Part shown: positions 1 to 10,805 of the stretch, in pieces | How the letters are laid out: every line of letters starts with the position of its first letter | Numbering within the stretch: position 1 is the first letter of the stretch | From: Bradysia coprophila | Lineage: Eukaryota > Arthropoda > Insecta > Diptera > Sciaridae | Assembly (NCBI RefSeq): GCF_014529535.1 | Contig: NW_023503584.1 | Location: 5,010,499 to 5,074,498 of the forward strand | Reading direction: 5' to 3' | DNA: 64,000 nucleotides | Made by a program: the position numbers and the translations under genes | Notes under the pieces: model-generated | Databases searched by the model: none | Seen by the model: the letters and a program-made list of their open reading frames with translations, nothing else | Told to the model about the DNA's origin: nothing

Positions 1-1365
1 ATTAAATAATCACACAATTATAATCCGAGTTTTTATTTCCTAACTTCTGCTGAAAGATTCAGGTTTCAACAGCATTGTGCTTCCTCCTAGAAAACCAAGA
101 TTAATCGTTCGTCATCTGTGCACCAGATTTATATCAAAGTGGGGTGGTTTTTTGTCCTATCTAAATTTCATAAAGACAAAAAAGAGTTTTCTATTGCTTC
201 TACTCGACCCCAGAACCATCGCATGGTTCAGTCGACTTTACGTGCTTACGAAGTTTTCGATCTGAATTTTGCGATTCTTTTTTGTTAGTGTAGTCCAACA
301 AGCAACTTCTTCATGAACCTAATCTAAAATTCTAAGAATAATTCAACCATCTGCCCAATTCTGAAAATACGCGACCAGGATAGATGTAGAATATCGAATC
401 AAACTGAATAGATTAAGGTTAGCTCGTTTAGTATGCGTTTATTACATAGGTGGAAGTACGGGTTTTCAGTGGATATATACTTTGGGTTTAGACGAATCTA
501 CGATGAGACATGAGCAGTTGAAAAAAAAACTTTTCATTTCACTAAATATGCGTATCGCTGTAAGGCCGAGGTCCTCCTTATTCAAAATAATTAATAATTT
601 AATCAAATAATTGCATTAGTGAGGTCACAGCACTCATCAAAGTTCACCGAGGTTACATCGATTTTGAGAAATTTTCCGGAAGTCATATTTTCTGCCGTTT
701 ATCATCAAATTTTATTAAGGTAATATTTGCCCCAGTAGTACTCGACCTCAGCTTTCCAACGAACCCATACACACCCGTGTCCTCGCCACCTTACGGAAAT
801 GAAATTCGGACTACGAAACCCAATTTTTCGACTTTTGGCCACTTACAACCAGCCAGGTATGGAAGATCAAAAATATCTGGGACTGGTTTTGGAGCTTAGG
901 CACCAAGGCCTAACTATCCATATAAAAAAAAGTCCCGGAATAAATAGCGCCAATTTCGGTCAGTCGAAATTCAAAAGAATCCCTCTTAGAAACTTCTCGA
1001 GGTTCAAAAAATCTAAAGTCATTAGAAAGGTAACTTCATGTAATTTTAGGGCAAAGTTGGGTCTAATGGGGGCTTGAAAGCATCTACGAGAAGTTTAAGT
1101 GTTTAAGTATATCTTGTAGTAAAAGGAAATTCTTTTCTTTTTATTCAGTAGATGTTACTACATTTCACAGATGGCACACATCGAATATATCAATATCTAT
1201 TACTTCATTTTAAAGAAAGTTTTTTTCGAAATGTGCGTGTCTCGTGTCAAGATTGTGTTAGTCAAAGCAATTGTCAATTTCTGAATTCCTTACATTTTCC
1301 AATTTAATTTTTCATTTTGCAAATCCTTTTTTTTGAGTTAATTAAACTTTTAATATATGAGTATT
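1..1365. other. Intergenic, no gene recognised
   Basis: AT-rich DNA downstream of the minus-strand P450. Two open frames on the plus strand (77-265 and 799-1077) show no recognisable motif, no splice context and no family resemblance, so I treat them as chance. No RNA gene or clear repeat was seen here. Confidence 0.5.
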
Positions 1366-4300
1366 CTAAAAAAGAGGATCTCTGACAACATTCAAAACCA
1401 TGCCACCTTTCGACTGAATAATCAACGCCTTTGGTTCAAATTGCAGTACTCGTGGTGTATTCTCTGTGGGTGTGACGTGATGGTTTTTCATGAAATTGAT
1501 GAGACCGATTTTCGTTTGTAATATCCCGAAGCGCTCACCCTGAATGAATTTAATAGAAATAAAAGTATTAGTTACCTGTGCTAGGAACAAAGTGCGCGGA
1601 GAAAATAGTATAGTAACAGCGACTGTATCAACAGTACCCAAGTAGCATTCAACGGGTAAAATTCGGTTGTACAACCGTTATTCAACCGCGGTTGTAAAAA
1701 TTAGAAGATAACTAATAAGTTGTCGCAACGTTGCTGCAACGTTGTTATAACGGTTGTACAACGGTATTTGCCCAGTTGCAAAAGTTACAAAAATGTTATA
1801 ACGAATTCGTCGCACAACGGTTATACAGCAAATTGGTTAAAAGTTGTTAAATGGTTTTATAACCGTCGAATAACTTATAAGTCACAATTGAAAATTCAAT
1901 ATTTTCTAACCAATCAGTCATCAGACCGTTGTACTGCCGTTTTACAACTTTTTCGTTAATCATCATATTTGTTCTTGAAGCCACATTTCCAAGAGTTTTT
2001 TTGGTGTTCAATTTTTTCTTTCTTTTCGATATTCGCAAATCACATAGTTAATGCACTCAAAATATGTAAGTACTGCGCAGTTCGCAAAGTTAAAATGTTT
2101 GTGTCATGGTTATTATAAAATACAAGCAAAATACTTGAGATATATTCCGTACAACTGCAATACACGTAACATAATTGACAATTAAAATTGCTCTCTCTTG
2201 TGTCGCCAATTAAACAAAATTTAATCCATCAATTTCACCTTTTTGTTAGCAGCTGTTGCCGGTCCTAACTCCTATCCTAACTCCTAAAGAAACCTAACAA
2301 GACATAAGAAACCTAACTTCGACAACAGCGGCAGACAAAAATAGTGAAGTCGATGAATAAAATGTTGATTTACAAATTGGCATAAAGAAAATTTTTCAAA
2401 ATTTATTAGTTACACTGAAATAGCAGGTTTTCCATTACGATGATGCCGACAATTTTCACACTTTCACACACATTTTCAAACCGAACACTGAAACATGAAA
2501 AAAGTAGATGTAAAATCTACAAAAAATCGAACTTTCCATCATGGCGTCTTGATTCGTACTGACGGATAATGAACATTTCTATTAAGTTCCATGACCGTTT
2601 TACGACGAATTAGTTAAAGTAATGACTCGAACTTTTTGGTTGTATGACGGTTTCTGAACGAAAAAGTTTTCAACAAATATTATCGGTTAACTCATTGGTC
2701 AAATAACCGTTTTGCAACTAATTCGTTTAAAATTGGTTGATGACCAATTAGTTGTGTAACGGTTATATAACGAATAAGTTAAACTGAATACAACTTATTC
2801 GTTACATAACTGTTGTAGAACGAAAAAGTTGGCAACGAATTAGTAACGTTTATAACCGCGGTTATCAAATGCTACTTGGGATAATGTAATGTAATACTTA
2901 CGATACAATTATGTGGGCCTGTACCTAGCGGTAGAAGAGTGTACGGAACAATCTTGTCTTTGTTTGCTGCGGAAAATCGTTCTGGATCGAATTTATTGGG
3001 ATTCGGCCAATACTGTAGATTTCAAACGAATTATTTAATTTCTATTTTGAAGAGTGCGAGTTTGAGACTCGTTACCTTTGGATCTCGTTGAATTGCAAAA
3101 ACTGGTATCACAATTGGCATCTTGTGAGGGATAACAAAATTATCGTGCGGCTCTAGAGAGTATCCTTCGGGGTTTGTACACAATCTGTCTAAGAAGGGCA
3201 GTGGTGGATACATTCGAAGCATTTCTAAGAAGAAGAAAAAAATCAGTTCTATCTGGTTGAAGGTTTATAAACTTAATTTTACCTTGTACGACCATATTTA
3301 GATAAACCATATTCTGTACAATATCGTAGGTAAGTTCACCCTTTGATGCCAACAAAGTTTCCTTTATTTCCTGTCTGAGTTTCCTTTGTATATCGAGTTG
3401 AAAAGCTAACTCATACAATCCAAACGACATTATGGTCGAACTTGTTTCGTAGCCCGCCGTAAAAAATACTGCTGCCTGAGCAACAATGACATCATCTTGG
3501 AAAACTGCAACAGGTGAGTACATATTAGTAGTAGAACAAAGCCAATTTTCTAACTGAATATTACCAATGTTGGTTGCAGTTAAATTTTTCGATTTATCTT
3601 CGTTTTTGAGGGTGATTAACGTATCAATCAAGTCATTTCGAACTGATCCCGTTCTTTCCCTTTCACCAATAATGTAGTTGATGGTATTCCTTAGGAACGT
3701 AGTAGATTGTTTCGAAAAGGCCTTGAAGAAAATTGGTCATTTATTTATCTCCTATCGAGAGCATTGAACTAGGTCATTTCCGTAGCAACTTTTTCGACTT
3801 TAAAACTCTAACGCCGAAAGTTTCAGTATGAGTTTGCAAACCCTATTTTTCGTTCATCTTACCCATCTAAGATTGGGTTATGACATCTACCAAGCTCATC
3901 CTCGAGTAGTGAGGGGACAAAGTTCGTTCTTATCATTTTCTAAACTCATTCAAACTAATTTTAAGTAACAGTTCTAATATGTCTGATAGTCTCGCCTAAA
4001 ACCGTTTTACACGACGCAAAGGTCGAAGATTTGTAAATTCATTTTTTTGAAGCGATCAACACAGTATTCTGGGCACTGTCTCTTGTCATCTATCCACTCT
4101 CTAAAAAAAATAATTTTGAAACACTTGGTCCGAAACACACGAGTAATTTAGCATTGATTGGATCGACAATTATGCGGCGTTTAAAAGTAAATCATGCATT
4201 TAACGTACCTTAAATTTGAAGAACGGTACCAACTCAGGTACGAAAAATATACTTGAAAACTCCACAGCTCTGTACCAGTTAAAATCAAAGATTCTTTTAC

Positions 4301-5702
4301 CTAAAAACGATTTCAGTATTCCCGTGAATATCACAGACATCATACTTAGTAGACAAATACATACCATTTTTGCGAAATTCACTTTCAGGATTTTTTAAAC
4401 TATTTGCTTCAACACCATAAGCACATGATGCGATAACATCTGATTAAAAAAATAATTCATTTCTAACCGTTCAACACGTTTAAAATACTGTTTACCTGTT
4501 GTGTACCTAGCCAGAATGTCCTTAATGTCGGTAGAAAATGTTTGTTTGTTTTCATCGAGTTTAAACGATAACAACGTATCATTCATTTCATTTCCAATAT
4601 TTTTCATTAAATGAAACATTTGCTTCATTTTACCGCTTGTGAAAAACGGTGACAATCTTCCACGAAGAATTTTCCAAGCTGGATTGCGAATGAAAAATAA
4701 GTTGGTGCTACCCAGAATGTCTGTATGGATGTCAGATGCTGAGTGTCTATAATAATTAAAATGTTCAGCTAAATTCGATATCTCACTAGTAAGGCGAAGG
4801 TTTTGCTGTGACAAGGACACGCAAATAGTCTGTAATTTTCAGAACGTTTTGGTACGAAATTCCAATTGAGCTGAAATTGAATGCATAAAAATTACAGTAA
4901 ACCTTGACGACATCTTTGCGCTTACTGTTACAGTGATCGGCATAACCTCCATACTTAAAACCTCGAATAAAACATTCTCTTTGTTGAATTTAGGAATCGA
5001 TGTGTTAACTAATGGAAATGTGTGAAATTCGTTCAGGGTCGTAGCTACTAACGGACAATCTTGACATGACCCATCCTGAGAGTTGCGGGAAACTGATTTT
5101 CCCTTAATTTCACATTATAAAAATATTTTGGCCGTCTCTGTGCCCACCTAGAGAAAACCATCGAACTACGGCCATGAATTTGTTGGTCTGATCCGTGGGC
5201 GAGGCCAATAGTGAGACAAGAAGTAGTTTCCATTATTTATTTGTTATGTTACGTAAGCTAAAATACTCGAGGTAAAGTTTGGCTGTTTGGCAGCCCTGAG
5301 ACTGATGTAAATTAAACTTAATCACGCAAATTGAGTCTACCTATCTCTTATAACTAGTACCAAATTTTATGAAACTTACCGATCGTTGAATGAGTTAAAA
5401 TCTTTCACCAAAACTTTTTTTATTAACTCAGGATCTTTGATGACCAAAGCAGGTTTGTGGAAGAAATGAATTCCAACAATTGGTTTATGGCTTGTTGCTT
5501 GATCATTGTAAATATCAGAGAAAATCTCAGCTACACTTTTGCGAAAAAGCAGAAGATCCAACAAATTGCCAGCAATCGGCTTGGCTGATATAAATGGAAT
5601 TTTATTCCGTTTCCAGTAGGAATTGATGTACAAGCTGGAACAGTACAGTCCGGTCAGAATAGTTAAGATAAAACATATCAGGATTTCCGTTAAACCGAAC
5701 AT
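1366..5702 (-). CDS. CYP6-like cytochrome P450 with atypical heme motif
   Basis: Microsomal-type heme monooxygenase of the insect CYP3 clan, probably acting on xenobiotics or lipids at the ER. Nine exons (5702-5380, 4746-4496, 4439-4365, 4300-4209, 3721-3565, 3504-3283, 3224-3076, 3012-2902, 1539-1366) join in frame with GT-AG introns to give 517 aa, a normal family length. Visible parts: hydrophobic N-terminal anchor followed by YWKRNKIP, I-helix [11 protein letters not shown]-helix E-M-L-R, PERF (DPERFS) and the heme loop. The heme loop reads [10 protein letters not shown] where the family has FxxGxRxCxG: Phe is Leu and the conserved Arg is His, while the Cys ligand is kept. The last intron splits this loop and holds a 1.24 kb foldback element. 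It is a diverged paralog of the P450 at 27108-29470. The frame is open throughout, so it is not an obvious pseudogene, but activity is uncertain. Confidence 0.88.
1637..2880. mobile_element. Foldback element inside P450 intron
   Basis: Terminal inverted repeats CCCAAGTAGCATT and AATGCTACTTGGG bound about 1.24 kb in the last intron of the minus-strand P450. Both subterminal regions are filled with degenerate short repeats of the type CAACCGTTGT and AACGAATTAGTTAA in both orientations. No transposase frame is present; open frames inside (1720-1959 plus, 1847-2038 minus) are translations of repeat sequence. I see no convincing target-site duplication. A shorter relative with the same termini lies at 53570-53894. 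Superfamily not assigned. Confidence 0.8.
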
Positions 5703-6611
5703 TTAGTCAATTCACAATCAATTTGGCAATTCACTAAATTTAGATGTTTTTAAGATATATTGTCGACGAAGGCTAAAAACTAACTGAGAGATAATTGAAC
5801 GTAAAAAGTAGTATAAATATTGATGAAGAGCGAAAATTTTATTTAAAAAAAAAAAAAACAATCGGTCGGCGAATTTGCATGCAAATTTTTTCACTGTACG
5901 AATGTGGAATTGTAAATGCTTTCGTACACTTATAATTATACTAACGTTTGATAATAACAAAAAAATGATTGCCAGTCACTTTAATAGTTGTTTCATACAG
6001 ATTCATCTTTTCCATTTTTTTTTTGTTTTGCTTTATTATTAAACGAATTGCGTTGTTTTTAGTGAAAACACGCAAAACCAAGACAGTGATGATATATGAA
6101 AGTTGTAAAAAAATATTGAACCATCATAAGGACCATCAGAGCGCAGTGCGTAAAACTCGTAATGTTCTATGCGACATGGTATACAGTTTTAAAGTATCAA
6201 CAGTCCCATCCAAAGGTTTCTGTGTAAGACTCTGAAAATTTCTGGAAATTTTTTTTTAAATTTTTATCGTGACTTTTTCGGAATTTTTATGTTATTGCGG
6301 CATACATCTATGACTTCTTTTGTTGACAGTATCGGGATTGCATACAAAATCTTACACTTCATTATAGCTTTAACACCCAATTTTCTATAGACCACATCCA
6401 TGTCACCGTTTACATTTTGTCGTTGTCACCCAGGTCGCACTCTGTTTAGAGTGAAAACTTTGCTATAATATGTTTTTGTATGTTGCAAAGTCATGCTGTG
6501 TCAGTCACGGAATGTTAAATTAAACCAAATGAAACTTTTCTTGTTCTAACGGAATCGCTTTGTCATTGTAAAAATAAAGAAGTCTACGTATGAAACAAGT
6601 ATAAAATTAAA

Positions 6612-6994
6612 AATTTTATCTACCTAGGTGAAATAATAGCAGTGAAAAAGTGCTATTATTTCGCCTTCGGTAGATAAAATAGCGTATTCACCTCTGTCCA
6701 AATGTTTATTTAGACACTTGGCGTTATAACATTCGCCTTCGGCTCATGCAATAACTCCCCAAGTGTCTAAATAAACATGTGGACAGAGGTGAATAATCTA
6801 ATATTACTTTACTAGTGAGGTAATGTGGCCATTCCCTCACTAGTGAAGACCCTTTCCCTCGCTCGTAAAGTAAAACGCCATACTTTACACGTGAAGTAAT
6901 TTGATATCTCGTATCACGATGAGTAAAAGTACCTCGGGCTGAAGCCCTCGGATACTTTTACTCATCTGGATACGAGATATCAAATTACTTCACT
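6612..6994. repeat. Cluster of three long hairpins
   Basis: Three successive near-perfect inverted repeats: 6612-6680 (arms around GAAATAATAGC), 6686-6794 (arms beginning ATTCACCTCTGTCCA, with a second inner arm TTTAGACACTTGG) and 6891-6994 (outer arms GATATCTCGTAT, inner arms GAGTAAAAGTA). Loops contain GCCTTCGGC-type or CCTCGGGCTGAAGCCCTCGG sequences. No coding content. They are likely non-autonomous foldback DNA elements or their remains. Confidence 0.8.
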
Positions 6995-7039
6995 GGTATA
7001 GTAATGTACTATTAGCATGCAGCACTTAAAAAAAGAATC

Positions 7040-7200
7040 GATCTATCTTGTAATAGGACTAAAAGTCTTTTTTAGCGTGTGAGAAGTTTCCAGAAGGCGA
7101 GACTTTTCGTCCGTGGTACGAATAGTATTTTTCATATTGGACGGAGAAAAAGTGCGACGAAGTTGGAAGTTGCACTTTTCGGGTCCTAGGTATGAAAACA
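7040..7200. repeat. Dispersed hairpin repeat, copy 1
   Basis: Contains the core TTTTTTAGCG-x-GAGA-GTTTCCAG at 7068-7100, shared (more degenerate here) with 25658-25694 and, in reverse orientation, 58318-58356. It is followed by inverted-repeat DNA with GTGCGACGAAGTTGGAAGTTGCAC. No coding sequence. Confidence 0.6.
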
Positions 7201-7404
7201 GTATTTCCAAAGTTTCCCGGAAAACCTTTCAAACCTAATAGTGTTCATCCTCGCAGTAAAACACAAATATTCCTAACGACACATTAAATCTTTTAGCCTC
7301 TAGTACTTCATAGTGAATGTCGAAATTGTGGTTTTGTGTGTGCAGGAGGAGTCAACAGTCAACATTAATATCAACGCTTGAGTGGACAATAAATTTCATT
7401 TTAA

Positions 7405-7950
7405 TTATTCTTCTCCTCGTTCTTCTTCGACTAAATCCAAATTAAGTCTCCTAGGTCTATAGTCTACTATTTTATGAAGCATATTTTTAGTTGGGGCGCT
7501 CACTATTGCTGTTAGACCTGGCATTACAATGGCTTGTTGTTGGCGTTTTATTGCTCTCTTCACGATGTTCGCGGGTCGATTTTGCGCGTGCCGTCGTCGA
7601 TGTTCGTCCCAGTGCTCTCGACGACGTTCCTTCTCTTCTTCGCTTATTTCCGGTGTATCATCGAGATCGGCAAGATGTCGTTTCAACGCTTCTTTTAGCT
7701 TCTTCTTCTCTTTGCTGGCTTCCTTAGCTTTTTTAACTTTTGCAGTCTGCTTATTTCGCTTTTTTCCGGCGTCAGTTACGTGAATGTGACCCGGCGAAAA
7801 TTCAGGGATAGATGCGTGTCGAATGTTTCGGTCCGAATTTTTTTGTCTTCTCGATTTGAATCGATTTCGATTTTCTTCCAATTGATTTTTTTTAGGATAT
7901 AATGTAAAGTCATCAACAGGAGTTCCGCCAGTCGCTTGAGGAAATGACAT
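7405..7950 (-). CDS. Hypothetical charged protein, 181 aa
   Basis: Single-exon frame from ATG at 7950 to the stop at 7405. I do not recognise the family. The protein is extremely rich in Lys, Arg and Glu: residues about 20-45 are basic (KSRRQKNSDR), residues 60-95 form a Lys/Ala/Glu helix-prone stretch (KKAKEASKEKKKLKEALKR), then come EEEKERRREHWDEHRRRH and a more ordinary C-terminus (about 135-175) with VKRAIKRQQQ and KIVDYRPRRLNLDL. No signal peptide or membrane segment. The composition suggests a nuclear or nucleic-acid-associated protein, but that is only a guess. The frame is longer than chance frames nearby and overlapping opposite-strand frames are its shadows. Confidence is limited by low complexity. 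Confidence 0.6.
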   Translation of the reverse strand: MSFPQATGGTPVDDFTLYPKKNQLEENRNRFKSRRQKNSDRNIRHASIPEFSPGHIHVTDAGKKRNKQTAKVKKAKEASKEKKKLKEALKRHLADLDDTPEISEEEKERRREHWDEHRRRHAQNRPANIVKRAIKRQQQAIVMPGLTAIVSAPTKNMLHKIVDYRPRRLNLDLVEEERGEE

Positions 7951-8496
7951 ATTAATTTGGATAGTTCGTGCCTTCGTAATTAATTTTTATAATATTTAAA
8001 TCTCTAACCAAAGTTTTCATGAAAGCAATTTTAATAAAATTAAGAGAGCTAGATTGCTCAGTTCATTATGGACGATACTTTCAAATCAACAAACAAGGCA
8101 AGTCACTCGAGAAAATGCAATTTCCAAGTTTTTTGCCTAGGTGAAAACAACGTTTTTTACAACTTTCAGCGGAAGGGAGAAAATGACGATTTTCTCGCTT
8201 GAGTTGTGAAAAAGCTAAGAATGATGTGTCCTTTGGGCAATGACATTATTTATATACGTATGTGTTTTGGACGAATGATTTTAGGCAATTTCCCGAGCGG
8301 TAGCCCGAACCTAGCGAATGGACGAAGACCCGAGGCTCAATGCACCCGTTGAGAGTTGTATAATTTGGTTCAGAATGTAATGTTGAGAATTAATTTTCTC
8401 AATCTTTTCAAACTATCGAACCTAGTCTGTGGTAAATTCGATCGTGATCGACAAGGACGCCATGATAAAATAATATTGGAAGTCATCGATGCAAAT
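7951..8496. other. Intergenic between divergent genes
   Basis: Divergent upstream region shared by the 181-aa gene (minus) and the avidin-like gene (plus). 8100-8345 contains imperfect inverted sequence with CGAGAAAATGC and ATTTTCTCGCTTGAG and a TAGCCCGAACCTAGCGAA stretch resembling other dispersed repeats in the window (near 22800 and 39290). No gene seen. Confidence 0.45.
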
Positions 8497-9826
8497 ATGC
8501 TATCGTTTCAAATACAAGTGATTTTTATTTTATATTGCCACTTAATTGTCTGCTCATCAACGAAAAACCTGTATGACGAATATAACGATAAACTGGAACT
8601 CCTATCAGACTATGAAACGCAACGTCAAGAATCAAGTAATAATTCAATCACCATTCCAACACACCAATTGAAACGAAAGTGTTATTAATCGTAACGATGA
8701 TATATTACAGACGATCACTCATGCGATAAATTGGAAGAATCTCCATATCCGCAGGACGACGAGGACTCCATAGTCGATAAAATTGATTGGATTAAAAGAA
8801 ATCCCGAAAAATTTCAAAATTTCATCATCAATTTGAATGCTGATAACAGTTTGAAGTCGAAGCGACAGGCTCAATTTGATAAAGTCGATGGTCCAGTGAC
8901 GTATCCGGAAGTGATAGCAAATCCTTTAAACAATATACCACAGCCGGCACCGTCAGCCGATGCGATGTCGTACGGAAATTTTATTAATTTCGCTGATCCG
9001 ACAAGTATAGCTGGAGGAAATAATTCGAAACCATCGCCCGTTACACCTGCTGCACCAGTTCAATCAGTAACCGTAAAAAATGTCACTAATTCACCGGCAG
9101 TAGTTGCTAATACGACCAAAGATAGTGAATGTTCTCGATTCCTAAGTTCAGATAATGCAACAGCAGTTTTAGAGAAAGTGTTGGAAGAATTGGAATTGAT
9201 AAGAAAAGCTAAAGAAGGAAATTCTACACCCGAAGGTATAATAAACGTTCCATGTAAATATCAACCAATCATGAAAATAATCTTTGAAGGAGCTGCATGT
9301 AACATAATTGGTTCATGGAATTCAGAAGTTATTGGACTGAGATTTGATATTTCTGCAAAGAATGAAACCACAAATGACCTAATCGTTAAACTAAATGAAC
9401 ACAATCCACCGAAACGATTGACGCTCATGAATACCAATTGGACCACAAGTGGATATATTCTACGAAGACAAGGAGGTCCGTTTTACTTGTGGGCTTCCAA
9501 GAATAAGGAGGATACTCTGGCAACATTTACAGGTGATTGCTTTGTAGCGTATACCTGACTTATGGTGTTGGACAAGATTGGAAGCACCGATCAGAATGAA
9601 GTGAAGGATTAAGATGTTCTTCTTCGATCTAGGTATTTGTAAAAATTGTGGAGAAACTGATACCATATTCGGGACCTGGAGTATTGTTCATCCAGCAAAA
9701 GATTGTAGAGATCTACAAATGGCCATCGAAACTAAGCGTGATATTTTCCGCAAGGAAACGATACATACGAGGAAACTGGAAAAATTAAGTAAAATCAAAA
9801 GTAAGTTGACCGTCAATAACGACTGA
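8497..9826 (+). CDS. Secreted protein with avidin-like C-terminal domain
   Basis: Three exons (8497-8635, 8711-9532, 9633-9826) join in frame to 384 aa. The N-terminus is a signal peptide (MLSFQIQVIFILYCHLIVCS), so the product is probably secreted. Residues about 30-230 are Asn-, Pro- and Val-rich and look disordered. From about residue 260 the pattern resembles an avidin/streptavidin beta-barrel: GSWNSEVIG near the first strand, then GPFYLWASK, the strand TFTG-x-C formed exactly across the second splice junction, FGTWSIV, and TKRDIFRK in place of the final TxxxDxF strand. The Cys pair CKNC is an addition. The unspliced frame would stop at 9558, whereas splicing at 9532/9633 restores the domain, which supports the model. 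Biotin binding cannot be inferred; the family resemblance is mine and needs a profile search. The start was chosen for the signal peptide; the earlier ATGs of the same frame give no such sequence. Confidence 0.7.
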
Positions 9827-10805
9827 TATTGTGATGGTTAACAATTTTTTGTTTGAATTAAAATAGAAAATTCAAAAACCGAAACTGAATTGTGTGTGGG
9901 ATAGTCCGATAAGATTCACAATACTTTCCGGTGCACCACACGATGATCAAATCATTTCCAAGCTTCTTAATATCGTTCAAGTATCGAGTCTATTATTTGT
10001 TATTCGACAAATTAAACTAAAATATTTTACTTCATTTATTTTAGCACGACTTTTGATATATAAGACAGTCCTAGATAGAGTTGATTATTCATTCTCCTCG
10101 TCATTGTCGATAACAAATGAAGCGCCCTCGACCCTATTATAACAGGAAACGCAAAAAAAAAAAACGATTGTCGTAGAAGTAGAATACGTAGATTTCTGTT
10201 CCAAATGATGAAAAAAAAATCTGTGAAAATAGTCTTTCTAACAAATTTTGAGTCAAACCAACGCACTTCAAGCATGGATGCTTTAAATAGTGTACTGAAA
10301 TTGGAGAGTGTGTCATACAACTATATAACACTATAAAAAGCAATGTCATAGTGCCCTATTTGGCATCAACTGTCGACTATGATCACGTTTCATAAAATGA
10401 TCACTTTCGCTTGGTCAGAGGACTTGTGTCAAAAAACTCTTTCAAGGATTTTTGACTGATTGTACTGAAAATTCGGAGACATGAGTATCGATGACTTTCT
10501 TTTCGACATTACTCACCATTTCTTCAAAAAGTTGTATCATATCGTCGAATTTTCAGTGCAATCTATATAGCTCGCCGCTCGATATCATTTTGCTCAAAAT
10601 ACTTGTTCCATAAAGTCTTATTGCATTTCAACGTACTTATCAGCTGATAAGAACTAATCAGAGGAACAAAATACTTCGAAGAAGGTAATTACTCTGTCGA
10701 GATAAGGAAACTCATCGAAATTCAACTTAAAATTTGAGGTGTCAAATAATTTATCGATCGATCGATTTATTTAATCAAAATAACTAATTCGAAACAAATA
10801 AAAAA
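9827..10805. other. Intergenic, no gene recognised
   Basis: Holds the 3' flank of the avidin-like gene and the upstream region of the next gene. Short open frames (9894-10142 plus, 10036-10320 minus) lack any recognisable feature. A short GATC/GATCGATCGATTT-rich stretch lies at about 10750. Confidence 0.45.

Larger units (their letters stand above)
5703..7404. other. Intergenic with hairpin repeats
   Basis: No gene recognised. The promoter of the minus-strand P450 should lie just above 5702. The stretch 6612-6994 is a run of long hairpins and 7040-7200 is a copy of a dispersed repeat; both are listed separately. The open frame 5969-6235 (plus) has no support. Confidence 0.5.

Noticed and set aside
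799-1077. 92-aa plus-strand frame
   Set aside because: No domain, signal peptide or splice context; composition as expected from chance in this DNA.
1720-2038. Open frames on both strands
   Set aside because: They lie within the foldback element at 1637-2880 and translate its short repeats.
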